Positions 4,625-5,463 of a DNA stretch of 5,463 bases are shown one piece after another. The stretch covers positions 1 through 5,463 of the forward strand of contig DEIW01000140.1 in NCBI GenBank assembly GCA_002352705.1, in the 5' to 3' direction. The position numbers were made by a program, and so were the translations under genes. Positions within the stretch are counted from its first letter, which is position 1; every line of letters begins with the position of its first letter. The notes under the pieces are model-generated. The model saw nothing but the letters and a program-made list of their open reading frames with translations, did no database searches and was not told the DNA's origin. The stretch comes from Bacteroidales bacterium UBA2764. GTDB taxonomy: Bacteria; Bacteroidota; Bacteroidia; Bacteroidales; Paludibacteraceae.

Positions 4625-5463
4625 ATGAAAACAAAACTTTTTACCCTATTGCTCGCTGTAGCAGCCAGCATAGGAACTAACGCAAAGTTGATTGACCTCA
4701 CTGCTATCGGTACAACTATTGATGAGTGGACCGTGTCTGAGGCAAGTCTGAATAACACCGAGTCCGATCCTACTACCGGTAAGTATGTTTATGGCATAAT
4801 GGGTGGCGTTGCTTCCGAATCTTACATCACGGCTGAGCCGAATGTAGTATTCCAAATCAAGAATAGTTCGGATAAGGCCAAAGCTTTCGTCGTTTACCCA
4901 GGTAATTGCTATGAATTTAGTGGTAAGAATGGTATTCTAATTCTCAAAGACACCCAAGCCGGCGATACTATCAAACTGACTGCTGCTGCTAAAGGTGGTA
5001 CTGCTGCTAACTTTGTTGACGAAACTGCTGTTTTCCCGAAGAATGCATATGCTATTTCCGAGGATCTCACCTTGCCGGCTAAGAATAAGGGTGGCGAAGG
5101 TGCAGACGAGCAAGGTTATGTTTGGAAAGAATTAGTGTATGAGTCCCTCGGTGGTGATGTAGAGATCAAGGAGTTTGCTGCTGGTTATCGCATCCGATCT
5201 ATTCAGGTGGGCGATAACATTACATGGAATTTAACTGATAGCGTGTTGACTATTAGTGGAACGGGAGAGATGGAGGATTATGCTGATACGTATCATGTTC
5301 CATGGTATAACGAACGTTTCTCAATCAAGACGATTATTGTGGAGCAAGGTGTCACAAGCATTGGAGATTATGCTTTCTTAAGTTGCACTGGCTTGACCTC
5401 TGTGACGATTGGCAATAGCGTCACCAGCATTGGAGGGTGGGCTTTCCGTGATTGCAGCGGTTT
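4625..5463 (+). CDS. Secreted BspA-like leucine-rich-repeat protein, 5' part (279 codons in the window)
   Basis: The reading frame is open from the ATG at 4625 to the window end, so the gene is truncated only by the window. Residues 1-20 are a typical Sec signal peptide (KTK, hydrophobic [11 protein letters not shown], probable cleavage after TNA at 20). Residues 21-190 form an acidic, beta-rich module that I cannot assign. Residues 196-227 ([19 protein letters not shown]...PWY) are the lead-in segment commonly found before LRR_5 repeats in BspA-like proteins. The first repeats follow at about 235-279, with [20 protein letters not shown] (243-262) and [14 protein letters not shown] (266-279). 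BspA-family proteins are surface or secreted adhesins in Bacteroidales. A C-terminal sorting signal would lie outside the window. No Bacteroides-type promoter is visible in the 24-base gap, so it may be read from upstream. The GCT/GGT-rich codon use differs from the preceding AT-rich gene. Confidence 0.9.
   Translation, partial: MKTKLFTLLLAVAASIGTNAKLIDLTAIGTTIDEWTVSEASLNNTESDPTTGKYVYGIMGGVASESYITAEPNVVFQIKNSSDKAKAFVVYPGNCYEFSGKNGILILKDTQAGDTIKLTAAAKGGTAANFVDETAVFPKNAYAISEDLTLPAKNKGGEGADEQGYVWKELVYESLGGDVEIKEFAAGYRIRSIQVGDNITWNLTDSVLTISGTGEMEDYADTYHVPWYNERFSIKTIIVEQGVTSIGDYAFLSCTGLTSVTIGNSVTSIGGWAFRDCSG
5351..5463 (+). repeat. 69-base tandem coding repeat of the LRR region
   Basis: The unit 5351-5419 encodes 23 residues from VTSIGDYAF to TIGNS. 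It is followed by a second partial unit from 5420 (VTSIGGWAF...). The DNA is similar as well as the protein (GTCAC-AGCATTGGAG shared at both starts). The array continues past the window edge. Confidence 0.8.

Overview
The window looks like chromosomal DNA from the Bacteroidota, most likely the order Bacteroidales. Three things point there. Several intergenic sites match the Bacteroides-type promoter exactly (TTTG, 20 bases, TAnnTTTG). The ispG product has the Bacteroidota/Chlamydia/plant-type insertion. The last gene encodes a secreted BspA-like leucine-rich-repeat protein. Ribosome binding sites are not evident, as is usual in this phylum.

Bases 1-1655 hold ispG, an MEP isoprenoid pathway enzyme on the + strand. 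It is followed by about 130 bases of possibly structured intergenic DNA and a strong hairpin terminator. Bases 1656-3500 hold a divergent pair. On the - strand is a small Bacteroidota protein with a helix-turn-helix-like N-terminus and a beta-rich C-terminus. On the + strand is a single-pass membrane Ser/Thr protein kinase. The two genes share a 71-base intergenic region in which two overlapping promoters lie inside a near-perfect dyad, so the two directions should compete. A regulatory link between the products is plausible but inferred.

Bases 3431-3880 carry no convincing gene but are rich in signals. There is a second copy of the ispG-side terminator with a promoter built into its 3' arm. 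A second good promoter lies at 3577-3608. A 111-base sequence at 3677-3787 folds as RNA into one long hairpin of 39 base pairs. All five G-U wobbles are of the kind that pair only in + strand RNA, so the hairpin is probably a transcribed structure. It lies about 90 bases upstream of an AT-rich 239-codon orphan gene (3881-4600) with a faint HNH-nuclease-like LDHVVP motif. This leader RNA plus orphan protein is the best candidate for an undescribed system here, but its function cannot be read from the sequence.

Bases 4625-5463 are the 5' part of a secreted BspA-like LRR gene that runs off the window. It has a clear signal peptide, an unrecognised N-terminal module and the first LRR_5-type repeats. 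It starts 24 bases after the orphan gene with no promoter of its own visible.
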